Shown here: piece after piece, positions 1 to 8,887 of the stretch
How the letters are laid out: the number at the start of each line of letters is the position of its first letter
How positions within the stretch are numbered: the stretch's first letter is position 1
DNA from: Streptococcus australis
Lineage (GTDB): Bacteria; Bacillota; Bacilli; Lactobacillales; Streptococcaceae
Assembly: GCF_019930045.1 (NCBI RefSeq)
Contig: NZ_JAHZQQ010000014.1
Span: 1-41,869, forward strand
Direction: 5' to 3'
DNA: 41,869 nt
Translations under genes and position numbers: made by a program
Notes under the pieces: generated by a model
Told to the model about the DNA's origin: nothing
Database searches by the model: none
The model's input: the letters and a program-made list of their open reading frames with translations, nothing else

Positions 1-213
1 CTTACAGTTTACCCCAATGAAACGCTATGAGTTTTTTTGTTGCACTATATTTTACAATTTATCAGAAGAAAAAAGTTTCTTTCATACTACTGTTCATCAT
101 TAGAAAAACCTCATTAACTACTGCTATGTTTTCATACAACAGTTAAGTTAAATTTCTTTAAACTCACTTTTCCTTAAATTCTATTCTACCAAAATATGCC
201 CATGAATTCATAC
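1..213. other. AT-rich intergenic sequence, no gene seen
   Basis: No reading frame with a ribosome binding site and no recognisable RNA gene was found here. The sequence is AT-rich and probably holds the control region of a gene beyond the left edge, but no promoter could be placed with confidence. Confidence 0.4.
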
Positions 214-246
214 CAAAACAAAAAGAGCAGCAAACTGAGCTGCTCT
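214..246 (-). terminator. Rho-independent terminator of the lipoprotein gene
   Basis: An 8-bp perfect stem (AGAGCAGC/GCTGCTCT, 224-231 with 239-246) and a 7-nt loop lie 10 nt beyond the stop codon of the leftward lipoprotein gene. Read on the minus strand, the stem is followed by a T-rich tract. Confidence 0.85.
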
Positions 247-255
247 CCATTTGGT

Positions 256-840
256 TTATTTTTCTACCATACCGCCCTTGATAAGACTGTCTTTCGTTAC
301 TGAATAACTAACTGTTTTGTCATCTAGGGGATTAAAGCCTGGGACGATTTCTTTTAATTTTTTAAAATCGATTTTTGTGTAATCAATGGTATTGCGGATA
401 TAAAATATTCCATCTTTGTATTCTGATGTCAGTTCAAATCCTTGTCCCATCAAATCTTTGAACATTTCTTGGCTCTTAGCAACGGCTTCTTTCATGGATT
501 CAAGAGGGTTTTCACCAGGAACTTTTGAGACGTCGTAATCATCAACTTTTTCTTGTACTAACAAGGTATCTCCCTTGTAATACAAGGTTACAGTGGACTT
601 ACCTGCTTCATCACTCGATTCAAGAACCGTTTTTTGAGCACCTGCTAGTGCATCCTCTTTTTGGCTTTCATCCGTTGATGACTCTTTTGTCTTCTCTTTA
701 GCGGATGATTTGCTTGTTGCTTTACTAGTCGCCTTAGTAGACGATGGACTAGTAGATTTTGTACTCTCTTTTTGTGCGCAACCAGCTAAAAGAAGACCCG
801 CTGTCAAGAAGACGGCTAACATTTTTGTGGTTTTATTCAT
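256..840 (-). CDS. Lipoprotein, DUF1307/YehR-like
   Basis: This is a 194-residue secreted lipoprotein. Residues 1-20 are a lipoprotein signal peptide ending in the lipobox LLAG with Cys21, so the mature protein should be lipid-anchored outside the membrane. Residues about 24-62 are a Ser/Thr/Lys-rich linker. The folded part (about 75-194) has the pattern of the YehR/DUF1307 family: a TVTLYYKGDTLL strand near its start, a central helix, then a YTKIDFKKLKEIVPGF segment and a C-terminal SYSVTKDSLIKGG stretch. The family's function is not known. The start is supported by a GAGGT ribosome binding site 7 nt upstream. It has its own terminator. It lies downstream of galE on the same strand with a 128-bp gap, so it is probably not part of the gal pathway. 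The family assignment is by recognition of pattern only. Confidence 0.75.
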   Translation of the reverse strand: MNKTTKMLAVFLTAGLLLAGCAQKESTKSTSPSSTKATSKATSKSSAKEKTKESSTDESQKEDALAGAQKTVLESSDEAGKSTVTLYYKGDTLLVQEKVDDYDVSKVPGENPLESMKEAVAKSQEMFKDLMGQGFELTSEYKDGIFYIRNTIDYTKIDFKKLKEIVPGFNPLDDKTVSYSVTKDSLIKGGMVEK

Positions 841-968
841 TTTGAATACCTCATTTTTTTATGATAGTTAGGGAAATGACTGATGTCTGAAACGAGTCAT
901 TTAGCAAGATCAACTGTCGTTTTAGGTGTTATTAGAAAAGCCTCAAAAATGATGTTCGCAGTCCCTCC

Positions 969-1967
969 TTATCGATCATTGTAGCCGTCTGGGTGGCTGG
1001 AATGCCATGCCCAGGCGGTTTGGATGATGGTTTCGATATTGTCAAATTTTGGTTGCCAGCCGAGGATGGCACGCGCCTTCTCAGAGGATGCGATCAGGGT
1101 ATCTGGATCTCCTGGTCTACGATCTGCAATCTCCAGAGGGATTGGATGTCCCGTCACCTTTCGGGCTGCTTCTACGATTTGAAGATTGGAGAATCCAGTC
1201 GACGAGCCCAGGTTAAAGGCAGTAGATGGGTTACCATTACGCAGATACTCCACTGCTAAAAGATGGGCATCCGCCAAGTCAAATGGATGGACATAGTCCC
1301 GAACATTGGTGCCATCTGGTGTCTGGTAGTCATCTCCAAAAATAGAGATCTTCTCGCGTTTTCCTTGGGCCACTTGTAAGACGATCGGTAAGAGATGGGT
1401 CTCTGGTCCATGGTCTTCCCCAATAGATCCGTCAGGCTTAGCACCCGCAACATTAAAGTAACGAAGGGGCACATACTTGATGCCGTAGGCTTGATCAGCC
1501 CAACGCATGATGGTTTCCATCATGAGCTTGCTTTCGCCATATGGGTTGATTGGTTTTTGCGGAGTGGTTTCAAGAATCGGAATTTCTTCTGGAATGCCGT
1601 AGGTGGCAGCAGTTGAAGAAAAGACGACGTAGTGCACCCCACATTCATGCATGACTTCCAAGAGTTTGACCATGCCTGCTGTATTGTTGTCAAAATATTT
1701 CAATGGATCTGCCATGGATTCAGCGACCAATGAGTAGGCCGCAAAGTGGATGACCGCATCGATATCTGCATGTTCCTTAAAAACAGTGCGCATAAAGTCT
1801 TGATCCGCCAGGTCTCCTTGGTAAAAGACGGCATCTGGATGCACCGCTGCACGGTGGCCTGTGACCAGGCTATCGACCACGACGACTTTTTCCTGTCCTT
1901 CATTAACCAAGCGGTCCACCATGTGGGAACCGATATAGCCAGCTCCTCCGAGTACGAGTATTGCCAT
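969..1967 (-). CDS. galE: UDP-glucose 4-epimerase
   Basis: GalE interconverts UDP-galactose and UDP-glucose, closing the Leloir pathway in the cytoplasm. The 332-residue protein has the usual family length. It shows the NAD-binding GGAGYIG motif at residues 7-13, an Asp at the end of the second strand (VVVVDS), the SST segment at 118-120 and the catalytic YxxxK pair Tyr143/Lys147 of the extended short-chain dehydrogenase family. The start has an AAGGAAA ribosome binding site. It is the last gene of the galK-HAD-galT-galE operon, 64 bp behind galT, with no promoter seen in the gap. No clear terminator follows it, so some transcription may run on toward the lipoprotein gene. Many streptococci carry a second galE elsewhere, so this may not be the only epimerase. 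Confidence 0.95.
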   Translation of the reverse strand: MAILVLGGAGYIGSHMVDRLVNEGQEKVVVVDSLVTGHRAAVHPDAVFYQGDLADQDFMRTVFKEHADIDAVIHFAAYSLVAESMADPLKYFDNNTAGMVKLLEVMHECGVHYVVFSSTAATYGIPEEIPILETTPQKPINPYGESKLMMETIMRWADQAYGIKYVPLRYFNVAGAKPDGSIGEDHGPETHLLPIVLQVAQGKREKISIFGDDYQTPDGTNVRDYVHPFDLADAHLLAVEYLRNGNPSTAFNLGSSTGFSNLQIVEAARKVTGHPIPLEIADRRPGDPDTLIASSEKARAILGWQPKFDNIETIIQTAWAWHSSHPDGYNDR

Positions 1968-2031
1968 TTATTTTCCTTTCGCTTCTTTGTTTTCTCTCTT
2001 ATTGTACCAAATTTCTGCCTCTTCTCCAGAC

Positions 2032-3504
2032 TTAAAGTGTCGCAACAAAGCGTCTAAAGGCTGTCTGGCCTTCTGCTGTTCGCTTGTAGACACCAGCATC
2101 TTCCAGCACCCGCGCAAAGATTTGACCGACTGATTTACGGACAAGGGCTTCTGCCTCTGCTTCATCTGTGAGGGATGGGTGAGTGGCTTTCAAATTATCT
2201 GTCCAAGGCTGGTGGTAGGTTGCTACCGTGCTCTCACGTCCAAGTAGATAGTCTTGGACCTGCTTGAGTTCTTCCTTAAGACGAGGTGGCAAAATCGCTA
2301 GCCCCATGACTTCGATTAGGCCGATATTTTCTTTTTTGATGTGTTGCACATCTGCATGCGGGTGATAGATACCATCTGGATGCTCTGGTGAGGTTTGGTT
2401 GTCACGGAGCACCAAGTCCAGCTCATAATGCCCATCACGAATCCGTGCAATGGGGGTAATGGTATGGTGGGGCTGACCGTCGGATGACGCTAAGACTTGA
2501 ACGGCTGGATCCGAGTAGCCACACCAGGCTGTAAGGATATGGTCTGCCAGAGCAATCAATTGTTCCTTGTCGTCTGATTGCAAGCGGAGAACTGACATAG
2601 GCCAGTTGACAATTCCTAGTGACACAGCCTCAAATCCCTCAACGCTAAAGCTTTCCTCAACAGGAGCTAGCTCCATAGGGAAGGTGTGCCGTCCGCCTTG
2701 GTAATGGTCATGAGTGAGGATAGACCCCCCTACAATAGGCAGATCTGCATTGGAGCCCGCAAAATAACCTGGAAAAGTCTCGACAATGGTCAAAAGTCGC
2801 TCAAAGGTCTTGCGACTAATGGCCATGGGCACATGCTGGCTATCGAGGAAAATGCAGTGTTCATTGAAGTAGGCATAAGGGGAATACTGGAAACCCCAAT
2901 CATGACCGTCCATGTCAAAGCGAATAATCCGGTGATTGGCGCGAGCTGGATGATCTAGGCGACCTTGATAGCCTTCATTTTCAAAGCACAATTGGCAGGC
3001 TGGATAATGACTGGCTTTAGCAAGCTTGGCCGCTGCAATGTCTTTAGGATCTTTTTCAGGTTTTGACAGATTGATGGTGATTTCAAGAGAGCCATAGGGA
3101 GTCTCTGCCTCAAAGGCGATATTTTGTGCAATAGCCTCTACTTTGATGTAGTCGTTGCGCTTCGAAAGGGCATAGAAATCAGCAATCGCGTCCTCCTTGG
3201 ACTGACGGTAGGTCTCCCAGAAATGATGGTTGACCTGACTCGGACTGGGGGTGATCCAATCCATCAACTCTGCACCCAAGCTGTCCTTGGCGGCCATGCT
3301 ATCTTGAATCATATTATTCGCAACTGCAATCTCCACCAACTGATCTTTGAGCGCGATCAAGTCTTCTTTTTGGGCTGGTCCATCTAGGCCTTCTTCTCCA
3401 ACGCGACTCATGATGCGATTTTTTAGATAAATCCGATCCATCTCTTCGTAGTCACTCGCCGCAATGACGGCTGTGACAAATGCATCCAAAATTCCCTGAT
3501 TCAT
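2032..3504 (-). CDS. galT: UTP--hexose-1-phosphate uridylyltransferase (GalT, Gram-positive type)
   Basis: GalT transfers UMP from UDP-glucose to galactose-1-phosphate, giving UDP-galactose and glucose-1-phosphate. At 490 residues it is the long Gram-positive form of the enzyme. The active-site signature HxHxQ of the GalT family appears as His265-Asp-His267-Tyr-Gln269. Cys170 and Cys173 (PACQLC) may bind metal. Its ATG overlaps the stop of the upstream HAD gene as ATGA (3501-3504), which indicates translational coupling, and a GAGGGAGA ribosome binding site lies within the HAD gene. galE follows 64 bp downstream. The frame is intact throughout. Confidence 0.95.
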   Translation of the reverse strand: MNQGILDAFVTAVIAASDYEEMDRIYLKNRIMSRVGEEGLDGPAQKEDLIALKDQLVEIAVANNMIQDSMAAKDSLGAELMDWITPSPSQVNHHFWETYRQSKEDAIADFYALSKRNDYIKVEAIAQNIAFEAETPYGSLEITINLSKPEKDPKDIAAAKLAKASHYPACQLCFENEGYQGRLDHPARANHRIIRFDMDGHDWGFQYSPYAYFNEHCIFLDSQHVPMAISRKTFERLLTIVETFPGYFAGSNADLPIVGGSILTHDHYQGGRHTFPMELAPVEESFSVEGFEAVSLGIVNWPMSVLRLQSDDKEQLIALADHILTAWCGYSDPAVQVLASSDGQPHHTITPIARIRDGHYELDLVLRDNQTSPEHPDGIYHPHADVQHIKKENIGLIEVMGLAILPPRLKEELKQVQDYLLGRESTVATYHQPWTDNLKATHPSLTDEAEAEALVRKSVGQIFARVLEDAGVYKRTAEGQTAFRRFVATL

Positions 3505-4160
3505 TGATTCTCCCTCTTACGTTTTAAATAGTCTCTGACAGCATCCAAATCCTGGAAAACTTGTTCTGCTTTAGTTAAGAAAGACTGTGCTGGTACTTTT
3601 AAATCTGGAACACATATGACTGGGATTCCAGCCCGATAGGCTGCTTCAATCCCTGCTTCACTATCCTCTAGCACTAAGCAATTCTCTGGTAAAGCATTCA
3701 AATCACTACAAGCCTTTAAAAATATATCTGGGTAAGGTTTACTTCGTTTGACATCTTTTGCAAAAACTAAATGGTCAAATAAGGACAGGATCCCATTGCT
3801 ATCCAAGATCATTCTAGCCCGAGATTCAACACTTGAAGTTGCTAGGGCGATTGGGATGCCCTCTGTTTTCAAAAAAGTAAGTAAATTCTTAGCACCTTTT
3901 TTTAAATGAACACCTTGGGCTAATATTTTAGCTTCCAGTTCATAGACTTTAGCCAAGGTTTGGTCAAAGTTCCATGGTAAATCATAGGTATCCAAAAATC
4001 GTTGAACATTCTCCTCTTCCCTATGTCCACTGTAGTCTCTAGAATAAGTTTCTTCTGTGAAAGGAATTCCAAAATCTCTAAGCAATTCTTGATAAACTTT
4101 TAGAGAAATGATTTCAGTATCGGCTAATAAGCCATCTAAATCAAATATTACAGCTTCCAT
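3501..4160 (-). CDS. HAD-superfamily phosphatase/phosphoglucomutase-like protein inside the gal operon
   Basis: This 219-residue protein belongs to HAD subfamily I (beta-phosphoglucomutase/sugar phosphatase type). Visible motifs: motif [11 protein letters not shown] with nucleophile Asp7 and Asp9, motif II around ATSSVES, motif III Lys in [10 protein letters not shown], and motif [11 protein letters not shown]. The substrate is not identifiable by sequence; a sugar phosphate is likely. A GTG start nine bases upstream is possible, but the ATG at 4160 has a better-spaced AGGTGA ribosome binding site that straddles the galK stop codon. The gene starts 9 nt after galK and overlaps galT by 4 nt, so it is translated from the same message. 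By eye its codon use is more AT-rich than galT and galE, suggesting separate acquisition. Galactose-1-phosphate or another Leloir intermediate would be a reasonable substrate to test. Confidence 0.88.
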   Translation of the reverse strand: MEAVIFDLDGLLADTEIISLKVYQELLRDFGIPFTEETYSRDYSGHREEENVQRFLDTYDLPWNFDQTLAKVYELEAKILAQGVHLKKGAKNLLTFLKTEGIPIALATSSVESRARMILDSNGILSLFDHLVFAKDVKRSKPYPDIFLKACSDLNALPENCLVLEDSEAGIEAAYRAGIPVICVPDLKVPAQSFLTKAEQVFQDLDAVRDYLKRKRENQ

Positions 4161-4169
4161 TATTATCAC

Positions 4170-5348
4170 CTAGTCTAAAACTCGTGTCCCTGCCGCAACT
4201 TCTGCAATATAGAAGCTTGGCGCATAGCCAACTACTTCTTCATAGCGGTTGCCGACAGCTTCTTCAAATGCTTCAACTTTATCTTTGTTTACAAGGGCGA
4301 TGGCGCAACCACCAAAGCCTGCTCCTGTCATACGAGCGCCCAAGACACCTTCTTGTTCCCAGGCTGTATGCACCAAGGTATCTAATTCTAGACCAGTCAC
4401 TTCGTAGTCATGCTCCAAGGATACGTGGGAAGCATTCATGAGACGGCCAAAGCCTTCCAAATCACCTGCTTCAAGAGCCTTACGAGCTTGGAGGGTCCGT
4501 TGGTTTTCAAGTACAGCATGACGAGCCCGTTTGATGCGATTTTCATCCTTGATCAAGTAGCTGTAGGCATCAAAAGCCCAGAGATCCAATTCCCCTAAGG
4601 TTTGGATATCCAGTTTTTCTTGGAGTTCAGAGACGGCTGTTTCACATTCCGCACGGCGTTCATTGTATTTTGAATCCGCTAATTCCCGGCGTTTGTTGGT
4701 GTTCATGATGACCACGACATTGTCTTTGAGGTCCAGCGGTACCAAATCATACTCTAGGGTGTTGGTATCGAGGTAAATAGCCCGTTGATCAGCTCCCATA
4801 CCGATGGCAAATTGGTCCATGATCCCAGAGTTGACTCCGATGAAGTGATTTTCGGTTTGTTTACCGATCTTGACCAGATCTAGACGATCTAAGTGAAGAT
4901 CATATAGTTTCTCAGCGATGACGCCAATCAAGAGCTCAAGCGATGCTGAAGAAGAAAGACCGGATCCATTTGGAATATTGCCGTAGACATAGACATCCAT
5001 ACCGCTATCAATAACATGACCCGCTTCTTGCAAGAAATGGAGCACGCCTTTTGGATAGTTGGTCCAGTTGTGTTCTTTTTCAAAGTGGAGATTTTCAAGT
5101 GGAACTTCAATGATTCCCTTGTCTTCAAAGTTTCCTGAGAAGAAACGCAAGACCTTATCCTCACGCTTTCTTGCTGCTCCGTAGGTACCAAGTGTGATAG
5201 CTGCTGGGAAGACATGGCCACCATTATAGTCAGTGTGTTCACCGATCAGATTAATCCGTCCTGGTGAAAAGAAAGTGTGGTCAGCCTTTTCCCCAAAGAC
5301 AGCCTGGAATTTTGCTTGTAAATTTTGAGATGTGATTGTTGTCGTCAT
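4170..5348 (-). CDS. galK: Galactokinase
   Basis: GalK phosphorylates galactose to galactose-1-phosphate, the first Leloir step. The 392-residue protein has the galactokinase signature [14 protein letters not shown] (31-44), the GHMP ATP-binding motif [14 protein letters not shown] (126-139), the catalytic Asp in NSGIMDQF (Asp178) and the C-terminal GHMP motif [15 protein letters not shown] longer reading frame extends upstream to 5459, but the ATG at 5348 is chosen because it has an AAAGGAG ribosome binding site 7 nt upstream and because family members begin here; the extension would run through the promoter. It is the first gene of the operon, driven by the promoter at 5388-5416, with a cre-like site and GalR-like operators around it. 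Confidence 0.96.
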   Translation of the reverse strand: MTTTITSQNLQAKFQAVFGEKADHTFFSPGRINLIGEHTDYNGGHVFPAAITLGTYGAARKREDKVLRFFSGNFEDKGIIEVPLENLHFEKEHNWTNYPKGVLHFLQEAGHVIDSGMDVYVYGNIPNGSGLSSSASLELLIGVIAEKLYDLHLDRLDLVKIGKQTENHFIGVNSGIMDQFAIGMGADQRAIYLDTNTLEYDLVPLDLKDNVVVIMNTNKRRELADSKYNERRAECETAVSELQEKLDIQTLGELDLWAFDAYSYLIKDENRIKRARHAVLENQRTLQARKALEAGDLEGFGRLMNASHVSLEHDYEVTGLELDTLVHTAWEQEGVLGARMTGAGFGGCAIALVNKDKVEAFEEAVGNRYEEVVGYAPSFYIAEVAAGTRVLD

Positions 5349-5366
5349 GAGAAACTCCTTTAGTTT

Positions 5367-5438
5367 TGTAAACGTTTTTATACTTGTATTATATCTGATT
5401 AGAAGTAAAACTTCAAGTATTTTTAGTAAAATTTTATT
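5367..5438 (-). promoter_or_regulatory. galK operon promoter with cre-like site and GalR-like operator
   Basis: On the minus strand a -35 TTGAAG (5411-5416) and a -10 TATAAT (5388-5393) are separated by exactly 17 bp. Between the -10 and galK lies TGTAAACGTTTTTA (5367-5380), close to the CcpA cre consensus and placed to block initiation or early elongation. Just upstream of the -35 is TTTAGTAAAATTTTATT (5422-5438), which recurs base for base upstream of galR (13317-13333). GalR control and catabolite repression are inferred from these sites. Confidence 0.8.
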
Positions 5439-5457
5439 CATTTTCCATTTCATGCCC

Positions 5458-5482
5458 AAAAAGGCTATAAAAAAGCCTTTTC
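5458..5482 (-). terminator. Possible second terminator hairpin between gtfA and galK
   Basis: An 8-bp stem AAAAGGCT/AGCCTTTT (5459-5466 with 5474-5481) is followed on the minus strand by a T-rich run. It lies downstream of the main gtfA terminator and upstream of the galK promoter, so it would catch raffinose-operon read-through. Confidence 0.5.
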
Positions 5483-5525
5483 ATCCGATCGTAACTTCTA
5501 TTTCTATCTTTCTTTTTTGAGCTAA

Positions 5526-5547
5526 TTTTAGTAAAAGTTTACCAAAA
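5526..5547. promoter_or_regulatory. Second GalR-like operator palindrome
   Basis: The sequence TTTTAGTAAAAGTTTACC followed by AAAA is a near-perfect palindrome that shares TTTTAGTAAAA with the site at 5421-5438. The two sites lie about 105 bp apart, an arrangement that could allow looping. Assignment to GalR is inference. Confidence 0.5.
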
Positions 5548-5580
5548 AATCTCAATTGGGAGATTACCCAATTGAGATTC
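5544..5580 (-). terminator. Rho-independent terminator of the raffinose operon
   Basis: A 13-bp perfect stem, AATCTCAATTGGG (5548-5560) with its complement (5567-5579), lies 10 nt after the gtfA stop. On the minus strand it is followed by TTTTTTGG. It separates gtfA from the galK operon. Confidence 0.92.
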
Positions 5581-5589
5581 TTAAAGGTT

Positions 5590-7032
5590 CTAAAACACCA
5601 TTTCTTGACCATTTTCTGTCACTTGGTAAGTGCCCTCAGCAAGATTGAGTCGGGCTGTTGCTGTTACAGTCTGGTCCTTGTTTTGGCGCGTGATGACAAT
5701 GGTATGTTCATCTGGTGTATCCACTTCAATGCTTCCTTCTAGGTCAAAAGCTTGCGAGTTGTTACGGAAACTAAAGAGCTTGAGAAGGGATTTCACAACT
5801 GCACGCTCTACTTCTTGAGCAATTTCTTCATTGCTGTAGTAATGACGATTGATATTGCGGCCTTCCTTAGTGTTTTCTAAGAGTTCCAAATCATTCTTCC
5901 CTGCTAGGAATCCAACATAATAGACTTGTGGAATGCCTGGCGCAAAGGCTTGAATCAAGCGGGCTAGGAAATACTTGCCATCGTCATCTCCAAGCGCTGA
6001 ATAGTAGGTCGAATTGATTTGGTAGATGTCCAAGTTGTTGTACTCTGCTGTTGAATATTTGCGTTTCACATTTGCTCCTACCTTGTAGAGCTCATTTGAA
6101 GCATAGTCGATCTCTTCATCTGTCAAGATATCCTTGACATCGACCACGCCAATCCCGTCATGGGTGTCGAGTGTCGTGAATTGCTTCATCGGACTCATCT
6201 TCAACCACTTAGCAAGGCGCTCCACTTTTGAGCTATAGAGGGTATAGAGGGTCACCATTGGAAGGGCAAAGTCATAGACATAATAGTCGTGATCAGCAAT
6301 CTTAAATTGGATAGAATAGTGTTCATGAATCTCTGGCAAGAGCTCAGCACCGTAGCTGGCTGCCATATCGCGCACCTTATCCAACAAGTCCCAAATGTCT
6401 GGCTCCACGAAGAAATCATTGGTATCCAACTTCTTGACTGCATAGGCAAAGGCATCTAGGCGAATGAGGTCACAACCATTGCTCGCCAAATGTTCGATGG
6501 TCTTGCGTATAAAGTCCATGGTCACTTCCTTGGTCACGTCCAGGTCAATCTGCTCTTCCCCGAAGGTATTCCAGAGATGCTCAGTTGTCCCATCCGCAAA
6601 GGTAATTTCTTGCTTGGGAGCTCGATCCTTGCGCTTATAAATCAAGTCCACATCCGCTTGAGTAGGACGATTCTCCGGCCAGAACTTGTCCCAGTTGAGG
6701 AAAAGATCCTTGTAGGCACTTTGGTCGTGCTTTTCTTGGTAGTCTTTATAATACTTAGATTGACGAGAAATATGATTGATCATAAAGTCAAACATAAGAT
6801 AGTACTTGTCGCCCAAGCGTTTGACATCTTCCCAATCTCCAAAGGCTGGATCCACTTGGTCATAGTCCACAGGCGCAAAGCCACGGTCACCGGTTGATGG
6901 GAAAAATGGCAAGAGGTGAACTCCACCGACTGCATCTCCAAAATATTTCTCCAGATTTTCATAGAGGTCCTTGAGGTTATTTCCCAAGCTGTCTGAGTAA
7001 GTAATTAACATGGTTTTATTTTGAATCGACAT
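5590..7032 (-). CDS. gtfA: Sucrose phosphorylase
   Basis: GtfA splits sucrose with phosphate into glucose-1-phosphate and fructose, recovering the sucrose left when galactose is removed from raffinose. The 480-residue protein matches the length of streptococcal GtfA and the GH13 subfamily 18 pattern. Visible active-site residues are the nucleophile Asp193 ([11 protein letters not shown]), the acid/base Glu234 (LLPEIHEHY) and the transition-state Asp292 (TLDTHDGIG). The frame is open far upstream, but the ATG at 7032 has an AAGGAGA ribosome binding site 6 nt away and begins [14 protein letters not shown] as in relatives. It ends the aga-rafEFG-gtfA operon, 128 bp behind rafG, with a hairpin in that gap. 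A strong terminator follows. Confidence 0.95.
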   Translation of the reverse strand: MSIQNKTMLITYSDSLGNNLKDLYENLEKYFGDAVGGVHLLPFFPSTGDRGFAPVDYDQVDPAFGDWEDVKRLGDKYYLMFDFMINHISRQSKYYKDYQEKHDQSAYKDLFLNWDKFWPENRPTQADVDLIYKRKDRAPKQEITFADGTTEHLWNTFGEEQIDLDVTKEVTMDFIRKTIEHLASNGCDLIRLDAFAYAVKKLDTNDFFVEPDIWDLLDKVRDMAASYGAELLPEIHEHYSIQFKIADHDYYVYDFALPMVTLYTLYSSKVERLAKWLKMSPMKQFTTLDTHDGIGVVDVKDILTDEEIDYASNELYKVGANVKRKYSTAEYNNLDIYQINSTYYSALGDDDGKYFLARLIQAFAPGIPQVYYVGFLAGKNDLELLENTKEGRNINRHYYSNEEIAQEVERAVVKSLLKLFSFRNNSQAFDLEGSIEVDTPDEHTIVITRQNKDQTVTATARLNLAEGTYQVTENGQEMVF

Positions 7033-7054
7033 AATGGTCTCCTTTTCTTTATTT

Positions 7055-7084
7055 GAAAGCCAAGTCTGAAGAGACCTGGCTTTC
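7055..7084 (-). other. Intercistronic hairpin between rafG and gtfA
   Basis: GAAAGCCA and GTCT pair with AGAC and TGGCTTTC around a 4-nt loop, with one A/C mismatch. On the minus strand, the direction of transcription, it is followed by AAATAAAG rather than a T-run, so it is not a terminator. It could stabilise the 3' end of the rafG message or mark a processing site. Confidence 0.5.
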
Positions 7085-7160
7085 TTGAGTTTTTCTATTT
7101 TAGAATTGCTTTCTAGGATACGATTGAAATCAGCAAGCTGAATCGTCCCTTTGTATCTTA

Positions 7161-7994
7161 TTATTTCACTGCGCCGTTGCTCATTCCTGCGATGATATGG
7201 CGTTGGAAGAAGAGATAGACAATGGTGATACTGATAATGCCGACCACGTAAGAGGCAAAGCTTGGTCCGTAGTCGTTGAAATATTGGCCTGCGTAGTTGT
7301 ATTGGAACAAAGGCAGAGTCCACATTTTGGAATCCCGGTTCAAGACAAGGAGTGGCAACATAAAGTCATTCCAGAACCAAAGGGCATTGATGATCATGGT
7401 TGTCGCATGCATCGGTTTCATCATTGGGAAGATAATGCGGAAATAGGTTGTAAATTTATTAGCCCCATCGATCTCAGCTGCTTCATCCAGACTTTCTGGA
7501 ATCGAGATTTTGATATAGCCGACATAGAGGAAGAGGGTCTGTGGAATTGCATAAGTCAAGTAGAGCAAGATCAAACCAAAGGTGTTAGCCAAACCGAGTT
7601 TACTCATCATAACCGTAATCGGAATCATGATGACTTGGAAAGGTACGAAAATCCCAAGGATCAAGAGGGTATACATGATGGTAAAGGCTTTTCTCTTACT
7701 CATATTACGAGCGATGGAGTAGGCTGCCATAGGGATAAAGATCATTACTGCAAGTAAAGACAAGACAGTGATGACGACAGAGTTCCAATAATAGCCTCCG
7801 ATGCCATCCGCTAAGAGGCGACTAAAGTTATCCCATGTGAAGTTGGTTGGAAATCCAAAGAAATTGTCTACGATATCCTTGGTGGGTTTGAAGGAACTAA
7901 AGAGGGTGGCAAGGAGTGGCACTAAAATCAGAACCGATCCTAGAATCAATAGAATGTATTTGCCAATCAAGGCTTTTCTTTCATCTTGTTTCAT
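7161..7994 (-). CDS. rafG: Raffinose ABC transporter permease RafG (MsmG family)
   Basis: This is the second permease of a carbohydrate ABC importer (CUT1 family). The 277-residue protein has about six hydrophobic segments and the EAA loop [20 protein letters not shown] that docks the ATPase. The ATG at 7994 is chosen over an in-frame ATG eight codons upstream because an AGGAG ribosome binding site lies 8 nt before it. It follows rafF by 13 nt. No ATPase gene is in the operon, so the transporter must borrow one; the shared MsmK of streptococci is the known precedent. It overlaps no other real gene and has no internal stop. Confidence 0.93.
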   Translation of the reverse strand: MKQDERKALIGKYILLILGSVLILVPLLATLFSSFKPTKDIVDNFFGFPTNFTWDNFSRLLADGIGGYYWNSVVITVLSLLAVMIFIPMAAYSIARNMSKRKAFTIMYTLLILGIFVPFQVIMIPITVMMSKLGLANTFGLILLYLTYAIPQTLFLYVGYIKISIPESLDEAAEIDGANKFTTYFRIIFPMMKPMHATTMIINALWFWNDFMLPLLVLNRDSKMWTLPLFQYNYAGQYFNDYGPSFASYVVGIISITIVYLFFQRHIIAGMSNGAVK

Positions 7995-8007
7995 CGTGCT
8001 TCTCCTC

Positions 8008-8874
8008 TTAAATTTCAAATTTCTTAGATACTCTCAATTGGATGATCGAAATCACTACAATTAAGAAGAACAAGATTACGGCAATGGCATTGGCATAACC
8101 GAATTGGTTGTTTTTAAAGGCATAGTTATAAACCAAGAGCCCAAGTGAGGTTGTGGCGTTGTTTGGACCACCACCGGTCATGGCAAAGACTTGGTCAAAG
8201 GCAGTCAGCCCACCTTTTAGGGCTAGGATAAAGACCATAGAGACACTTGGTAGCAAGTAAGGCAATTCAATATTCCAGAAGACTTGCTTGCTAGTCGCGC
8301 CATCGATCTTCGCAGCTTCTGTAATCTCAGTTGGGATGGATTGCAGACCTGCTAGGAAGATAATGATAGGCATAGCCACCCCTTGCCATAGAAGGACAAA
8401 GACAGCCGCAAAGATTGCTCCCCACTTAGTCCCTAAAAGACTGGTTTGGAGGAACTCAATATGAAGGGCATTCCCAATCGCTGGAAGACCGTAGTTGAAG
8501 ACTTGCTTGAAGATCAAAGCTACTGTCAACCCAGACAAAACAGCTGGGAAGAAGAACCATGCACGGAAGAAGGTTTGACCTTTGATTTTAGAGTTCAAGA
8601 CACGCGCAATGAAGATCCCAAGGGCAATCTCACCAACCACCATGGCAATGGTGATGATCGCGGTAAATCCAATCGCATTCATGAATTTTGGATCCATGAA
8701 GAGGAGTTTAAAGTTGTTTAAGCCGACAAACTTGTAGTTATACGTCAAACCTGTCCAGTTGGTAAAACTGTAAAAGGCTCCTTGGAACATCGGCACATAG
8801 AAGAAAATTGCTTGTAACAAGAGGGGAATGACCACAAAAGCCCATGCCCAATATTTTTGTAATACTTTTTTCAT
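8008..8874 (-). CDS. rafF: Raffinose ABC transporter permease RafF (MsmF family)
   Basis: This is the first permease of the raf importer, pairing with RafG in the membrane. The 288-residue protein shows about six transmembrane segments and the EAA loop TEITEAAKIDGATSKQVFWN. The ATG at 8874 is preceded by AGGAG 10 nt upstream; the upstream in-frame ATG at 8898 would overlap the end of rafE and lacks a ribosome binding site. It starts 13 nt after the rafE stop. The length matches MsmF/RafF. The segment TGGGPNNATTSLGLLVY is typical of CUT1 family permeases. Confidence 0.93.
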   Translation of the reverse strand: MKKVLQKYWAWAFVVIPLLLQAIFFYVPMFQGAFYSFTNWTGLTYNYKFVGLNNFKLLFMDPKFMNAIGFTAIITIAMVVGEIALGIFIARVLNSKIKGQTFFRAWFFFPAVLSGLTVALIFKQVFNYGLPAIGNALHIEFLQTSLLGTKWGAIFAAVFVLLWQGVAMPIIIFLAGLQSIPTEITEAAKIDGATSKQVFWNIELPYLLPSVSMVFILALKGGLTAFDQVFAMTGGGPNNATTSLGLLVYNYAFKNNQFGYANAIAVILFFLIVVISIIQLRVSKKFEI

Positions 8875-8887
8875 AGTCTCTCTACTC

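Noticed and set aside
5349..5459. N-terminal extension of galK from an upstream ATG
   Set aside because: It would translate through the TTGAAG-17-TATAAT promoter and the ribosome binding site; family members start at [13 protein letters not shown] positions.
6490..6897. 135-codon plus-strand frame opposite gtfA
   Set aside because: Shadow of the sucrose phosphorylase gene with no independent support.
7033..7323. Upstream extension of gtfA
   Set aside because: It overlaps the end of rafG, has no ribosome binding site and is absent from known sucrose phosphorylases.
7197..7757. 186-codon plus-strand frame opposite rafG
   Set aside because: It is antisense to a clear permease gene, has no ribosome binding site and its composition follows from the opposite strand.
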